Source: an uncultured Clostridia bacterium
GTDB taxonomy: Bacteria > Bacillota > Clostridia > Oscillospirales > CAG-272
Assembly: GCA_944381075.1 (NCBI GenBank)
Contig: CALWJT010000030.1
Coordinates: forward strand, 1-61,288
Direction of reading: 5' to 3'
DNA: 61,288 nucleotides
In this document: one piece after another, positions 1 to 7,847 of the stretch
How the letters are laid out: each line of letters begins with the position of its first letter
How positions within the stretch are numbered: the stretch's first letter is position 1
Notes under the pieces: generated by a model
Seen by the model: the letters and a program-made list of their open reading frames with translations, nothing else
What the model was told of the DNA's origin: nothing
The model's database searches: none
Translations under genes and position numbers: made by a program

Positions 1-494
1 CTTCGCGGGGGCACGAGTTGAAACTTAATTCAATGCTGATAGATGATAATTATCCGGTAGGATGCCCCCTTCGCGGGGGCACGAGTTGAAACCCAATACT
101 TCGAAGTCATATCCGAAAAGCAGTAATTCGATGCCCCCTTCGCGGGGGCACGAGTTGAAACTAACGAATTTGGCATGGAAGAGACTAACGACCTGGATGC
201 CCCCTTCGCGGGGGCACGAGTTGAAACGATTTTATCAGTGATCTGGTGTATTCCATCGGCCTGGATGCCCCCTTCACGGGGGCACGAGTTGAAACGTCAA
301 AAGCGCAACAATAGAACCGGGCAACCAGGGATGCTCCCTTCACGGGGGCACGAGTTGAAACAAAGATTTCCGCGTCCTTCTCCTCATCGGGGACATAGAT
401 GCCCCTTCGCGGGGGCACGAGTTGAAACTGTGTTGTCTTCTGCATCGGCGCGTATGTATTCAAGATGCCCCCTTCGCGGGGCACGAATTGAAAC
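1..494 (+). CRISPR. CRISPR array, I-C-like repeats, trailer end
   Basis: There are seven complete direct repeats at 61-92, 130-161, 196-227, 264-295, 330-361, 398-428 and 464-494, plus a 24-base partial repeat at 1-24. The repeat is 32 nt, starts GATGCCCCCTTCGCGG and ends GTTGAAAC. It folds into a 7-bp TGCCCCC/GGGGGCA stem, as in subtype I-C-type repeats. The seven spacers are 34-37 nt and all differ. Repeats decay to the right: a loop G-to-A change in the copies at 264 and 330, a further C-to-T at 330, and 1-base deletions at 398 and 464. The last copy ends ATTGAAAC. This makes the right side the old, leader-distal end and puts the leader and cas genes beyond the left edge. No cas gene is visible in the window, so the subtype is inferred from repeat form only. 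Confidence 0.97.
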
Positions 495-546
495 TGGACA
501 CGGCCGACGTTCAGGGTGCGGGGATAGGGATACCATCCTCACAGAA

Positions 547-588
547 AGAGGAAAAGAGCTGCTGTTTTCACAGCAGCTCTTTTCCTCT
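547..588 (-). terminator. Rho-independent terminator of the lipoprotein unit
   Basis: A perfect 18-bp inverted repeat (547-564 with 571-588, loop TTTTCA) lies just downstream of the minus-strand lipoprotein stop and 52 bases past the last CRISPR repeat. It ends the peptidase/lipoprotein transcript before that transcript can run into the array. Confidence 0.8.
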
Positions 589-597
589 GCGCTTGGG

Positions 598-1320
598 CTA
601 TGCCGCCGATATGGTGAAGAAACGGCTCCCGCCCTGCTCGCGGAACTGGATCACGATAAGGCCGCCGGCTCCGGCACTTTCTGTGTCCGACGGACCGCCG
701 CTGCCGCTTGGAACGGCAGAAAGCAGCAGCATCCCGTCCTCGCTTGACACTCCATACCATCCGGAATCCTGATAGAACCGCTCGAAATCTGCGGCCTCGC
801 CCGCGGTTTGATATGCGACGCCGGCATACAGCGTATAATACGGCGTTTCGCCCTCGAAAATCAGCGGGTCGGAGATAAGATGCACCGGCAGCAGAAGCGT
901 GATTTCGGTGCGGACGCCGTCCGTGTCGATATCCGTGATGACATGGCCCTGCATGCCGCTGAATACATAGGTATCCTCATGCTGGGCAAGACAGTAGGTA
1001 TCGGTATGGCTTTTATCGGTTTTTTGGATCAGAATCGCCGTTTCATGCTTCTGGGCATGGATACCGGGCACGGCTTGGATTTGAGAGAACATTTCCTCCA
1101 GCGTTTTCTCCGACTGGAATGCCGTATAGCCGTTTTCCCCATTGCCGCCGGAAGCGGCTTCCCCTTCCAGGGGCAGGACCAGCCTTTCGCCGTCGAACAG
1201 ACTGACGGCCGAGACGGATGAAACATGTCTGCTTGCGCTGCAGCCTGTCACTGCGGACAAAAGGAGGGCAAGAACCGCCGTCAGACCGATCAGCCGGATG
1301 CCGGCCTTTCCTTGCTTCAC
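598..1320 (-). CDS. Lipoprotein of unknown function
   Basis: A 240-aa protein with a lysine-containing N-terminus, a hydrophobic stretch and a lipobox (LLSAVTGC), so it is likely lipid-anchored outside the membrane. The rest has no domain I recognise; the C-terminal third is Gly/Ser rich. I chose a GTG start at 1320. The GGAGGT that would serve it lies inside the end of the upstream peptidase gene (stop 1322-1324), which suggests translational coupling; an ATG at 1341 is possible but would overlap that stop and lacks a clear ribosome binding site. The gene is the last of a two-gene unit with the secreted cysteine peptidase, so it may be a partner, inhibitor or anchor for it. That role is inference from context only. 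Confidence 0.75.
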   Translation of the reverse strand: MKQGKAGIRLIGLTAVLALLLSAVTGCSASRHVSSVSAVSLFDGERLVLPLEGEAASGGNGENGYTAFQSEKTLEEMFSQIQAVPGIHAQKHETAILIQKTDKSHTDTYCLAQHEDTYVFSGMQGHVITDIDTDGVRTEITLLLPVHLISDPLIFEGETPYYTLYAGVAYQTAGEAADFERFYQDSGWYGVSSEDGMLLLSAVPSGSGGPSDTESAGAGGLIVIQFREQGGSRFFTISAA

Positions 1321-1321
1321 C

Positions 1322-2464
1322 CTACTCGACCTCCATCGCATAAATGCTGCCGAAGATCCCTACGATCGTGACCTCCGTATAGGTATTCCAGCCGTAGTGG
1401 CAGACGAAATCGTCTCCGGAATACTGGTAGGCAACGACGGCATGGCCGGCCTTTTTCCCTTCACCGTAGGGATAGTTGGGCGGATCCTCAAGGCTTCCGA
1501 AAATCTCCACGGGATAACCGTTGTCGAGAATGTCCCGAATGGTATTTTTCGTGAAGAGCCCCCATATCCGATTGGTATGGTCGATGCCGGTGATCCCCTT
1601 CTGCTCTAAATACTGCTTGGAAACGGAATTGATATGGACAGATGTTGTGGTGCTTTTGGGATCGAGATCGTATAGATACTTCGTGAACGACTCGTTTTCT
1701 CCCTTGAGCTGCGTTTTTGTCGAATCTGTCCAGTAGATGTCATCCATATATTTGTCGTCGATGAATTTATCGAAAAAGGCATAGATCATATTGAGTCCGA
1801 TAAACCCGCAGACACCGCCGTCCAGATAGCCGCACTGACTGAGGTTTTTGAACCAGTCGACCTGTTCCTGCGTAAGACCGCTCTGCGCTGCCGATGCGCT
1901 TGTTCGGGAAAGGGTCGCCTGCGCGGTCTTGCTGCCGTTCAGAACGTAATCGAGCGTCACAATGCTTTTGTTCTGCTCGAGCAGCGCGGTCATCTCTTCA
2001 CAGGCTTGCTGCATTCTTTCGACCTTGGCGGACGTTTCTATGACCTCATCGATGACCGTGTGATAATATGTGCCGTCTATCTCTATGTAATATTCTGTCG
2101 GCCCTCCGTAATAAAGATGCTCGTCCGAGAGTCCCCGATAGGGAGAAGGTGCGCTCGGCGAGGTTTCCACAAAGATGCCGGAGGCGGGATGATAGATCAG
2201 ATAGCCGGCGGGCGCACATTCGACGACGTAATATTCTTCGCCGGAAAAGTCCTGCACCGCTATGACTCTGTCGAGCACCAGCGGCTGGTCCTCTTTCTGT
2301 ATGCCGGTCACCTTGCCCTCGAACACGTCCATGAGATTTTTGTCGATTTCAAACGAAACCTCGGGGCTTGCGATACCGGCGCTGAACAGCGTCATATTGG
2401 CAAACAGCAGGAATGCGAAAATAAGACATGCTATTTTGATGGAACGATTTTTTTGCTTTTTCAT
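1322..2464 (-). CDS. Secreted papain-like (C39-like) cysteine peptidase
   Basis: A 380-aa protein with an N-terminal signal or anchor segment (basic MKKQKNRSIK followed by a hydrophobic core up to about residue 30). The C-terminal half has a papain-fold pattern: Cys in DGGVCGFIGLNMIY near residue 220, His in KKAGHAVVAYQYSGDDF near 345, and Asn in CHYGWNTY near 360. This Cys-His-Asn order and spacing resembles the C39-like/papain-like peptidases of Clostridia. The N-terminal half (about 30-200) looks like a propeptide or accessory region. The start has AAGGAGTATCTC directly upstream. The first gene of a two-gene unit with the lipoprotein. It lacks the transporter part of bacteriocin-processing C39 proteins, so its substrate is probably extracellular and unknown. 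Confidence 0.7.
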   Translation of the reverse strand: MKKQKNRSIKIACLIFAFLLFANMTLFSAGIASPEVSFEIDKNLMDVFEGKVTGIQKEDQPLVLDRVIAVQDFSGEEYYVVECAPAGYLIYHPASGIFVETSPSAPSPYRGLSDEHLYYGGPTEYYIEIDGTYYHTVIDEVIETSAKVERMQQACEEMTALLEQNKSIVTLDYVLNGSKTAQATLSRTSASAAQSGLTQEQVDWFKNLSQCGYLDGGVCGFIGLNMIYAFFDKFIDDKYMDDIYWTDSTKTQLKGENESFTKYLYDLDPKSTTTSVHINSVSKQYLEQKGITGIDHTNRIWGLFTKNTIRDILDNGYPVEIFGSLEDPPNYPYGEGKKAGHAVVAYQYSGDDFVCHYGWNTYTEVTIVGIFGSIYAMEVE

Positions 2465-2491
2465 GAGATACTCCTTCCTTTTTTCACGACT

Positions 2492-2605
2492 TTACGTTTG
2501 ACGGTCCGGCTTGCCTGCATATAGAGCTTCTATATGCAGGGACAGCCGCAAGAGCAGAGGAAATGGGAAGGAGAAGAAGATCGTATGCTTTTGTGTGCTT
2601 TTCAT
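2492..2605 (-). CDS. Candidate 37-aa leader peptide upstream of peptidase
   Basis: A short ORF inside the roughly 265-nt leader of the peptidase unit. Its ATG at 2605 follows a clear GGAGG with 8-base spacing. The peptide starts MKSTQKHTIFFSFPF and has a basic start, an aromatic/leucine-rich hydrophobic core and a polar tail. A perfect 11-bp inverted repeat (CCTGCATATAG / CTATATGCAGG, about 2514-2540) lies within it. A second possible 17-codon ORF (2652-2705) precedes it. It could be a secreted or membrane peptide or an attenuating leader peptide, or it could be spurious. I recognise no family. Confidence 0.35.
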   Translation of the reverse strand: MKSTQKHTIFFSFPFPLLLRLSLHIEALYAGKPDRQT

Positions 2606-2736
2606 TTGGCCATCCTCCGCAATAAATTCAAACGATGATGATGGATTTTTCTCAGATGGGGAATGGGGGCTCCGCGGTTCGGCGGAGCGGTCCATTCAAA
2701 TCCATATATCTTTCCTTAATCATCCTTTGTTTCTTT

Positions 2737-2765
2737 ATTATAACATATAAGGAATTATTTGTAAA
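2737..2765 (-). promoter_or_regulatory. Sigma-A promoter for the peptidase unit
   Basis: On the minus strand, TTTACA (2760-2765), a 17-base spacer, then TATAAT (2737-2742). It lies about 270 bases upstream of the peptidase start, which gives a long structured leader. Confidence 0.75.
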
Positions 2766-2769
2766 CCAA

Positions 2770-3229
2770 TTTTTAAGAAAATTTTATCGTTTGCCGTTTG
2801 CTTTTTTTGAAAGATCATAGAATCCCTGCATGGCCGTTTGGGGAGATCCTTCTGCACTGTCGGTCGGACTTCTGAATCATACTTAAAGGTTTGCGGACGG
2901 TAGCTTAAAGGACAGGCTTTTTGGAAAGCGGGGGCCGATTGCTTCGACGTCTTTCGCTTCCCGGCGGCGCTGCAAGCGCCGTTTGAACAAAAGGCGGAAG
3001 AAGCTTTCTTCTATCGGTCCGGGAGCTCCTGCTCTATGGAATGAGAACGGCGCACTCCGGCGTGCCGGAATACGGGAGATGGCCCGGCGCTGTTGACGAA
3101 GCGTATGGTATCCGAGAAAAGAGGAGCCTTCTGCTCTTAAAAAGGGGAGCGGCGTCCGTGATGCCGTCGTGCGGTTTTCAGCGTGGGCATGCTTTCCGGC
3201 AGGAAATATCCCGATTTTGCGGCTTGCTG
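2770..3229. other. Intergenic spacer, no gene seen
   Basis: About 460 bases between the peptidase promoter and the PAP2 terminator. The open frames here lack ribosome binding sites and protein-like composition. A small GC hairpin (CGGCGCT/AGCGCCG near 2972) is the only structure noticed. Confidence 0.5.
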
Positions 3230-3262
3230 AAAAAAACAGCCCTGCCGAAGTGCAGGGCTGTT
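3230..3262 (-). terminator. Rho-independent terminator of PAP2 gene
   Basis: A 9-bp stem CAGCCCTGC/GCAGGGCTG (3237-3245 with 3252-3260) is followed on the minus strand by a run of seven T residues. Confidence 0.9.
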
Positions 3263-3281
3263 GTAAAACTTCAAGGCGCGG

Positions 3282-4160
3282 TCAGGCGGACCGTTCCTGC
3301 TGCTTTTGGCGCAGGACATGCTTCATCCATTCCGTGATGACAAAGGCGATGGAGAAACCGAACAGAACATCGGAGAGATAATGTGCGCCGGCGGCAAGCC
3401 GGCTGATTCCCATGACGCCGATGAAGATGGCGAGCAGGGCGGTAAGGACTCCGCGGGCGCGCTTGTTTTTTTCCGGAAGCCAGGATGGCAGCATCAGCGT
3501 CAGCGTACAATGCGCGGTATGTCCGGAAGGAAAGGAATGGGAGCCGGAGAAGAAGTTCGGCACATACCAGGGGGTAAAGCCGTCGAGCGAGCCGAGGGCG
3601 ACAAGCTCGCGCAGGCGAAGCCTGCCCCAGAGCATCTTGAGCGCCGATACGGAGAGAAGGATCAGCAAAGCGGCGGCAAGCGTAAAGACCGCAGGCAGGA
3701 ACAGCCGCTTTCTGATTTTCTGAGGAATTTTGCGGATGAAAATAAGACCTGCCGCAGCAAGCAGCAGACAGCATGCAGCAAGGACTGCCCAAAGGATATC
3801 CGGCACATAGTCCACAAGGGAATTTGCGGTTTGAACCGAACCATACAGCAGAAGACATGCGGCAATCCCGCCGGCGGTGATATAGAAGAATCCGGCTCTT
3901 TTTCTGTGATTGTCGGAAAGAACGGATGCGGCAATTAAAAGAGCGGCGGCGCAGATGAGAACGGCCGGCCATTCTCCGATGATTTCAAGCGCTGCGGCGT
4001 AAGGCGGGACGTCAAGGGACAGCGTCCCGTCCATTTCGGAAAGTCCTGCAAGCGCCGAAGAGAGCTCAAGATCGTAAAAGGCCGCGATTGCCATTCCCAT
4101 TACAAAAATAAAGAGAAGCAATCCATAGCCGATACATTTGCGTGCTTTTGAATTCATCAT
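3282..4160 (-). CDS. PAP2-family membrane phosphatase
   Basis: A 292-aa integral membrane protein with about six hydrophobic segments. Two motifs of the type-2 phosphatidic acid phosphatase superfamily are visible: SFPSGHT in the C-terminal half, and SRLAAGAHYLSDVLFG further on, whose His is the nucleophile in the family. The first motif (normally KxxxxxxRP) is loose here, within KMLWGRLRLRE. It probably dephosphorylates a lipid phosphate or undecaprenyl pyrophosphate at the membrane; the substrate cannot be told from sequence. It starts with a GGAGGTC ribosome binding site, is transcribed away from glucokinase, and has its own terminator. Confidence 0.88.
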   Translation of the reverse strand: MMNSKARKCIGYGLLLFIFVMGMAIAAFYDLELSSALAGLSEMDGTLSLDVPPYAAALEIIGEWPAVLICAAALLIAASVLSDNHRKRAGFFYITAGGIAACLLLYGSVQTANSLVDYVPDILWAVLAACCLLLAAAGLIFIRKIPQKIRKRLFLPAVFTLAAALLILLSVSALKMLWGRLRLRELVALGSLDGFTPWYVPNFFSGSHSFPSGHTAHCTLTLMLPSWLPEKNKRARGVLTALLAIFIGVMGISRLAAGAHYLSDVLFGFSIAFVITEWMKHVLRQKQQERSA

Positions 4161-4190
4161 GACCTCCTTTCGGTTACACGAAGATATGTC

Positions 4191-4223
4191 AGGCGGGAAA
4201 ACGCATATTGCGTTTTCCCGCCT
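4191..4223 (-). terminator. Hairpin between glucokinase and PAP2 genes
   Basis: A perfect 15-bp inverted repeat (4191-4205 with 4209-4223, 3-base loop) just past the glucokinase stop. The arm contains a T run, but no U tract follows the stem, so termination may be partial. Confidence 0.6.
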
Positions 4224-4246
4224 TCTGTCAAGTCTTTACCGTTTGT

Positions 4247-5212
4247 TTATCGGGACGCCGTAAGCGCCGCGGCGCCGATGATGCCGGCGTCGTTGCCAAG
4301 CTCGGCGATCCGAATCTCGGTCTTCAGCACGCCGTCTTTGGAATAGATTTCATGGGAAAGCTTCTCTTTGAGCGGGACGATGAGATAATCGCCCTCGCCG
4401 GAGATCCCGCCGCCGACGGTGAGAACCTCGGGCTGGAAAATATTGATGAGGTTGGCGGTCCCGCAGGCAAGATAGCCGATATAGGCGTCGACCACCTGCG
4501 ACGCCGTCCGGTCGCCTTTTTTCATTGCGGCAAAAGCGGTTTTCCCGCCGACGCGGCTCACGTCGCCGCCGCACATTTCCCGCATGAGCGTTTCAGGATG
4601 CGCCTCAAAGGCTTCTTTGGTCATTTGGATGAGCGCGGTCGCCGAGCTGTACGCTTCAAAGCAGCCGTGCCTGCCGCAGGTGCAGGGACGCCCGCCGTAT
4701 TCGATGACCATATGGCCAAGCTCGGCCCCCCCGTAGGCACAGCCGGTCAGCACCTTGCCGTCCAGAATAACGCCGCCGCCGACGCCTGTGCCGAGCGTGA
4801 TCATCACGGAAGAGCTTGTCCCCTTCGCGGCGCCGGCCGTCGCCTCTCCGAGAGCCGCGAGATTGGCGTCGTTGCCGATGGCGATTTTATCCGCCGCAAG
4901 TCCCATTTCTTCGGAAAAGAGCCGGACCAGCGGAAAATCCAAAAATTTTATGTTGTTGGCGTATTCGACGATCCCGCTTTTCGGATTGACCGTTCCGGGA
5001 CAGGCGATTCCCGCGCCGGCGACCGCCTCTTCGGGGATGCCGCACTCCGCGAGCAGCTTCTTGCAGAGCTGCGCCATATCGCGGACAATGGATTCCGGTC
5101 CCCTCTGGGCAAGCGTTGGGACCGATCCTTTTTTTATGATGGCGTAGGCTTCGTCGACCACTCCGACGGCGATGTTGGTCCCGCCGAGGTCGACGCCGAT
5201 GCTGTATTTCAT
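4247..5212 (-). CDS. glcK: ROK-family glucokinase
   Basis: A 321-aa cytosolic sugar kinase. The N-terminal phosphate-binding motif (SIGVDLGGTNIAVGVVD) and the ROK zinc motif CTCGRHGCFEAYSS, plus ELGH with its metal-binding His, identify the family. LGTGVGGGVILDG is the second phosphate loop. The length is typical of Gram-positive glucokinases (about 320 aa), as is the alternating PGT/EYANN sugar-binding region. It converts glucose to glucose-6-phosphate, taking in glucose released by nearby glycoside-active enzymes. It has its own strong promoter, divergent from the ABC exporter. Confidence 0.92.
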   Translation of the reverse strand: MKYSIGVDLGGTNIAVGVVDEAYAIIKKGSVPTLAQRGPESIVRDMAQLCKKLLAECGIPEEAVAGAGIACPGTVNPKSGIVEYANNIKFLDFPLVRLFSEEMGLAADKIAIGNDANLAALGEATAGAAKGTSSSVMITLGTGVGGGVILDGKVLTGCAYGGAELGHMVIEYGGRPCTCGRHGCFEAYSSATALIQMTKEAFEAHPETLMREMCGGDVSRVGGKTAFAAMKKGDRTASQVVDAYIGYLACGTANLINIFQPEVLTVGGGISGEGDYLIVPLKEKLSHEIYSKDGVLKTEIRIAELGNDAGIIGAAALTASR

Positions 5213-5300
5213 TTTATATGACCTCCTCTGTCATATCCCTTTTTGGCCCGAAGCTCGGGCGGACTGATTTTCCATCGGGAATCAGACGGAATTCGTTCTC

Positions 5301-5329
5301 ATTATAATATAATCGTCAGGTCTTGTCAA
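5301..5329 (-). promoter_or_regulatory. Sigma-A promoter for glucokinase
   Basis: The minus strand reads TTGACA (5324-5329), 17 bases, TATAAT (5301-5306): a perfect consensus promoter about 90 bases upstream of the start codon. Confidence 0.88.
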
Positions 5330-5388
5330 TATTTGCGGCGGGGAAAGCCCTGTCCCGCAGAATCCTTTTTTAAGATTTGACGAAACTA

Positions 5389-5417
5389 TTTACAAAGGGA
5401 ATAAAATATGCTACACT
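5389..5417 (+). promoter_or_regulatory. Promoter for the two-gene ABC exporter
   Basis: TTTACA (5389-5394), 17 bases, TACACT (5412-5417). An overlapping alternative is TTGACG (5377-5382) with TAAAAT (5402-5407) at a 19-base spacing. Confidence 0.65.
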
Positions 5418-5467
5418 ATGGGCGATTCTGTTGCGCATGCCGCGTAACCTCAAAGGAGATGAACATT

Positions 5468-6199
5468 TTGCTCGAATTCAGAAATTTTTCCAAGACCTAT
5501 AAAGGCGGCAAACGGGCCGTGGACAATCTTTGCCTGAACATTGAGGCGGGGGACATTTACGGCTTTATCGGACACAACGGCGCCGGAAAAACGACCTCTC
5601 TGAAGGCGGCGTGCGGTATCCTGGATTTTACGGAGGGGGAGATCCTCATCGACGGGATTTCCGTGAAAGAGGATCCTGTGGCGGCAAAAAAGATCACCGC
5701 ATATGTGCCGGACAATCCCGACCTATATGAGTTCATGACGGGCATCCAATATCTCAATTTCATCGGAGATATCTTCGGTGTCGCCGCGGATGCGCGCAAC
5801 GCGCGCATTGAAAAGTACGCTGCGATGTTTGAGCTGTCCGGCGATCTCGGCGCGCCCGTTTCCTCCTATTCCCACGGAATGAAGCAGAAGCTCGCCATCA
5901 TTTCCGCGCTGCTTCACGCGCCGCGCCTGCTTGTGCTCGACGAGCCGTTCGTCGGACTGGACCCGAAGGCCTCTCACCTTTTAAAGCAGGTTTTCGCTGA
6001 GATGTGCGGCGCCGGCGCTGCGATCTTCTTTTCGACGCACGTGCTGGAGGTCGCGCAGAAGCTCTGCAACAAAATCGCGATCATCAAAAACGGGAAGCTG
6101 CTGGTTTCCGGCAGGACGGAGGATATCGTCGGCGACAGCAGCCTTGAGGACGTCTTCCTTGAGCTTGTCGATGCGAAGGGCGGGGACGCTGATGAATAA
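5468..6199 (+). CDS. ABC transporter ATP-binding protein
   Basis: A 243-aa nucleotide-binding subunit. Walker A is GHNGAGKTT, the signature is SYSHGMKQK (C-loop with His for Gly), Walker B is LLVLDEP, and the H-loop is STHVLE. It resembles ATPases of CcmA/YxlF-type export systems. I chose the TTG at 5468, 9 bases after AAAGGAG; the ATG at 5459 abuts that site too closely, and the upstream in-frame ATG at 5408 falls in the promoter. Its last 8 bases overlap the start of the permease gene, so the two are co-translated and form one transporter. Confidence 0.9.
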   Translation: MLEFRNFSKTYKGGKRAVDNLCLNIEAGDIYGFIGHNGAGKTTSLKAACGILDFTEGEILIDGISVKEDPVAAKKITAYVPDNPDLYEFMTGIQYLNFIGDIFGVAADARNARIEKYAAMFELSGDLGAPVSSYSHGMKQKLAIISALLHAPRLLVLDEPFVGLDPKASHLLKQVFAEMCGAGAAIFFSTHVLEVAQKLCNKIAIIKNGKLLVSGRTEDIVGDSSLEDVFLELVDAKGGDADE

Positions 6200-7781
6200 C
6201 TTTCTCCTGATTTTCAAAACGCAGCTCCTTGCCGTCGTCAATACAGGGAAAAATGCCCGCCGGAATAAAAAGCAGAAGGCCATGTCGCTTACGGGATATG
6301 CGCTGATCTGGCTTCTGCTGGCGGCTCTTGCGGCATTCTATGAATTTATTTACGGCGCCGCCTTTGCCGAGAGCGGCATGATGGAGGCTTTTCCGGTCTT
6401 AATCGTGGTCGCCGCATCCCTGCTTACGCTTATTGGCTCGATTTCCTATACGAAATCCCTCATTTTCTGTTCTAAGGACCACGATATGCTTTTTGCGCTT
6501 CCGGTTCGGGGAAGCACCATTGTCGCTGCAAAGATCGCGACCCTTTATGTGCTGGATTTTATCGTCAGCTTTGCTCTGCTCCTGCCGTGCGGCATCCTTT
6601 ACGGATATTTCGCGGCGCCGCCTGTCCTGTTTTATGTGCGTTATTACGTGCTGACCCTGTTTGTGCCGATGCTCCCGATCTTGGCTGCGGCTCTGATCTC
6701 GGCGCTCGTCAGCCTTGTCGCCTCCCGCTTCCGTCATGCGAGGATTGTGGGGACCGTTCTCTATATCGGGATTTTCCTCGCGTTCATGCTGGGGATCATG
6801 AGCATGAGCAGCTCTTCTGAGGATGAGCTTGCCGAGCTTTTCTCCGGTATGGTCAAAATCCTGAACGCCTGCTATCCGCCGGCGGCATGGTTTACGGAGG
6901 GCATCTTCGGAGACGTTCCCATGTTCCTTTTGTTTATCGGCGTCTCTGCGATATCCTTTGCGGTGATCGCTCTTATATTCGGAAAGTTTTACGGGAAGAT
7001 CCACGGGGCGTTCAGCGTGCGTGCGGTCCGGTCGAAATATAAGATGTCCGCGGCGTCTGGAGGTGCTGTGAGCGCGCTTGTCAAGAAGGATATCAAACGC
7101 TTCTTCTCCTCGCCGGGACTGATGCTCAATCAGGTGGCGGGCCTTATCATGATCGTCGTATTTATGGTCGTTTTCCTTTCCGGCGGGATTGCCGATTCGG
7201 GCGAGGAGGGCGCCCAGGCGGCAAAGCTGCTCAGCGTGATGTTCCCGTATCTGTTCGCGATGGGCGCTTCGATGGCGTCGCTTACCAGCACCTCGATCTC
7301 CCTGGAAGGGAAGACCTTCGGGCTCCTGCGCAGCCTGCCGGTATCCGCACGCACGGTGCTTTCGGCAAAGCTGCGCGTGCATGAGCTGATCTGCTTCCCC
7401 GTCGTTCTTATTTGCAGCGTCGTGATGGCGGTCCTGTCGAAGTCTGCGCCGGTGGACGCCGTCCTTTTGATTGCGCTTCCGCTGATCTATTCCTACAATG
7501 CGGGCGTGCTCGGACTTCTCATGAATTTGAAGCGGTATAATTTCGATTGGACAAGCGAAGTGATGGTCGCGAAAAACAGCATGCCCGTGATGGTCGTCAC
7601 CTTCGGCGGCATGGCGGCGTCCCTCATCCCTGGGATCGTGGTGTTGTTCCTTTCCATAGGAGGCATCAGCACGGCGATCACCGGCGGTGTTATGCTCGTG
7701 CTTTCGCTTGCGGTTTCCGTAGGACTTACCGTACTGCTGCGCAGCAGGGGAGAAAAGATGTTTGAGGAAATTGGGGCATGA
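6192..7781 (+). CDS. ABC exporter permease subunit
   Basis: A 529-aa protein with about twelve hydrophobic segments in two halves separated by a cytoplasmic stretch near residues 270-310. It resembles large permeases paired with single ATPases in Clostridia, where function is mostly unknown (lantibiotic, drug or lipid export is possible). The ATG at 6192 lies within the end of the ATPase gene (ATGAATAA overlap), so translation is coupled. A strong terminator follows at 7789. Confidence 0.85.
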   Translation: MNNFLLIFKTQLLAVVNTGKNARRNKKQKAMSLTGYALIWLLLAALAAFYEFIYGAAFAESGMMEAFPVLIVVAASLLTLIGSISYTKSLIFCSKDHDMLFALPVRGSTIVAAKIATLYVLDFIVSFALLLPCGILYGYFAAPPVLFYVRYYVLTLFVPMLPILAAALISALVSLVASRFRHARIVGTVLYIGIFLAFMLGIMSMSSSSEDELAELFSGMVKILNACYPPAAWFTEGIFGDVPMFLLFIGVSAISFAVIALIFGKFYGKIHGAFSVRAVRSKYKMSAASGGAVSALVKKDIKRFFSSPGLMLNQVAGLIMIVVFMVVFLSGGIADSGEEGAQAAKLLSVMFPYLFAMGASMASLTSTSISLEGKTFGLLRSLPVSARTVLSAKLRVHELICFPVVLICSVVMAVLSKSAPVDAVLLIALPLIYSYNAGVLGLLMNLKRYNFDWTSEVMVAKNSMPVMVVTFGGMAASLIPGIVVLFLSIGGISTAITGGVMLVLSLAVSVGLTVLLRSRGEKMFEEIGA

Positions 7782-7788
7782 CGGAACG

Positions 7789-7818
7789 AACATCGGTGCG
7801 CCATGCACCGATGTTTTT
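7789..7818 (+). terminator. Rho-independent terminator after ABC exporter
   Basis: An 11-bp stem AACATCGGTGC/GCACCGATGTT (7789-7799 with 7805-7815) followed by a T run. Confidence 0.9.
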
Positions 7819-7847
7819 CTGTCTGCGCATGAAATAGGAGGAACCAT

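Noticed and set aside
175..747. Open frames through the CRISPR array on both strands
   Set aside because: They consist of translated repeats and spacers with no ribosome binding site.
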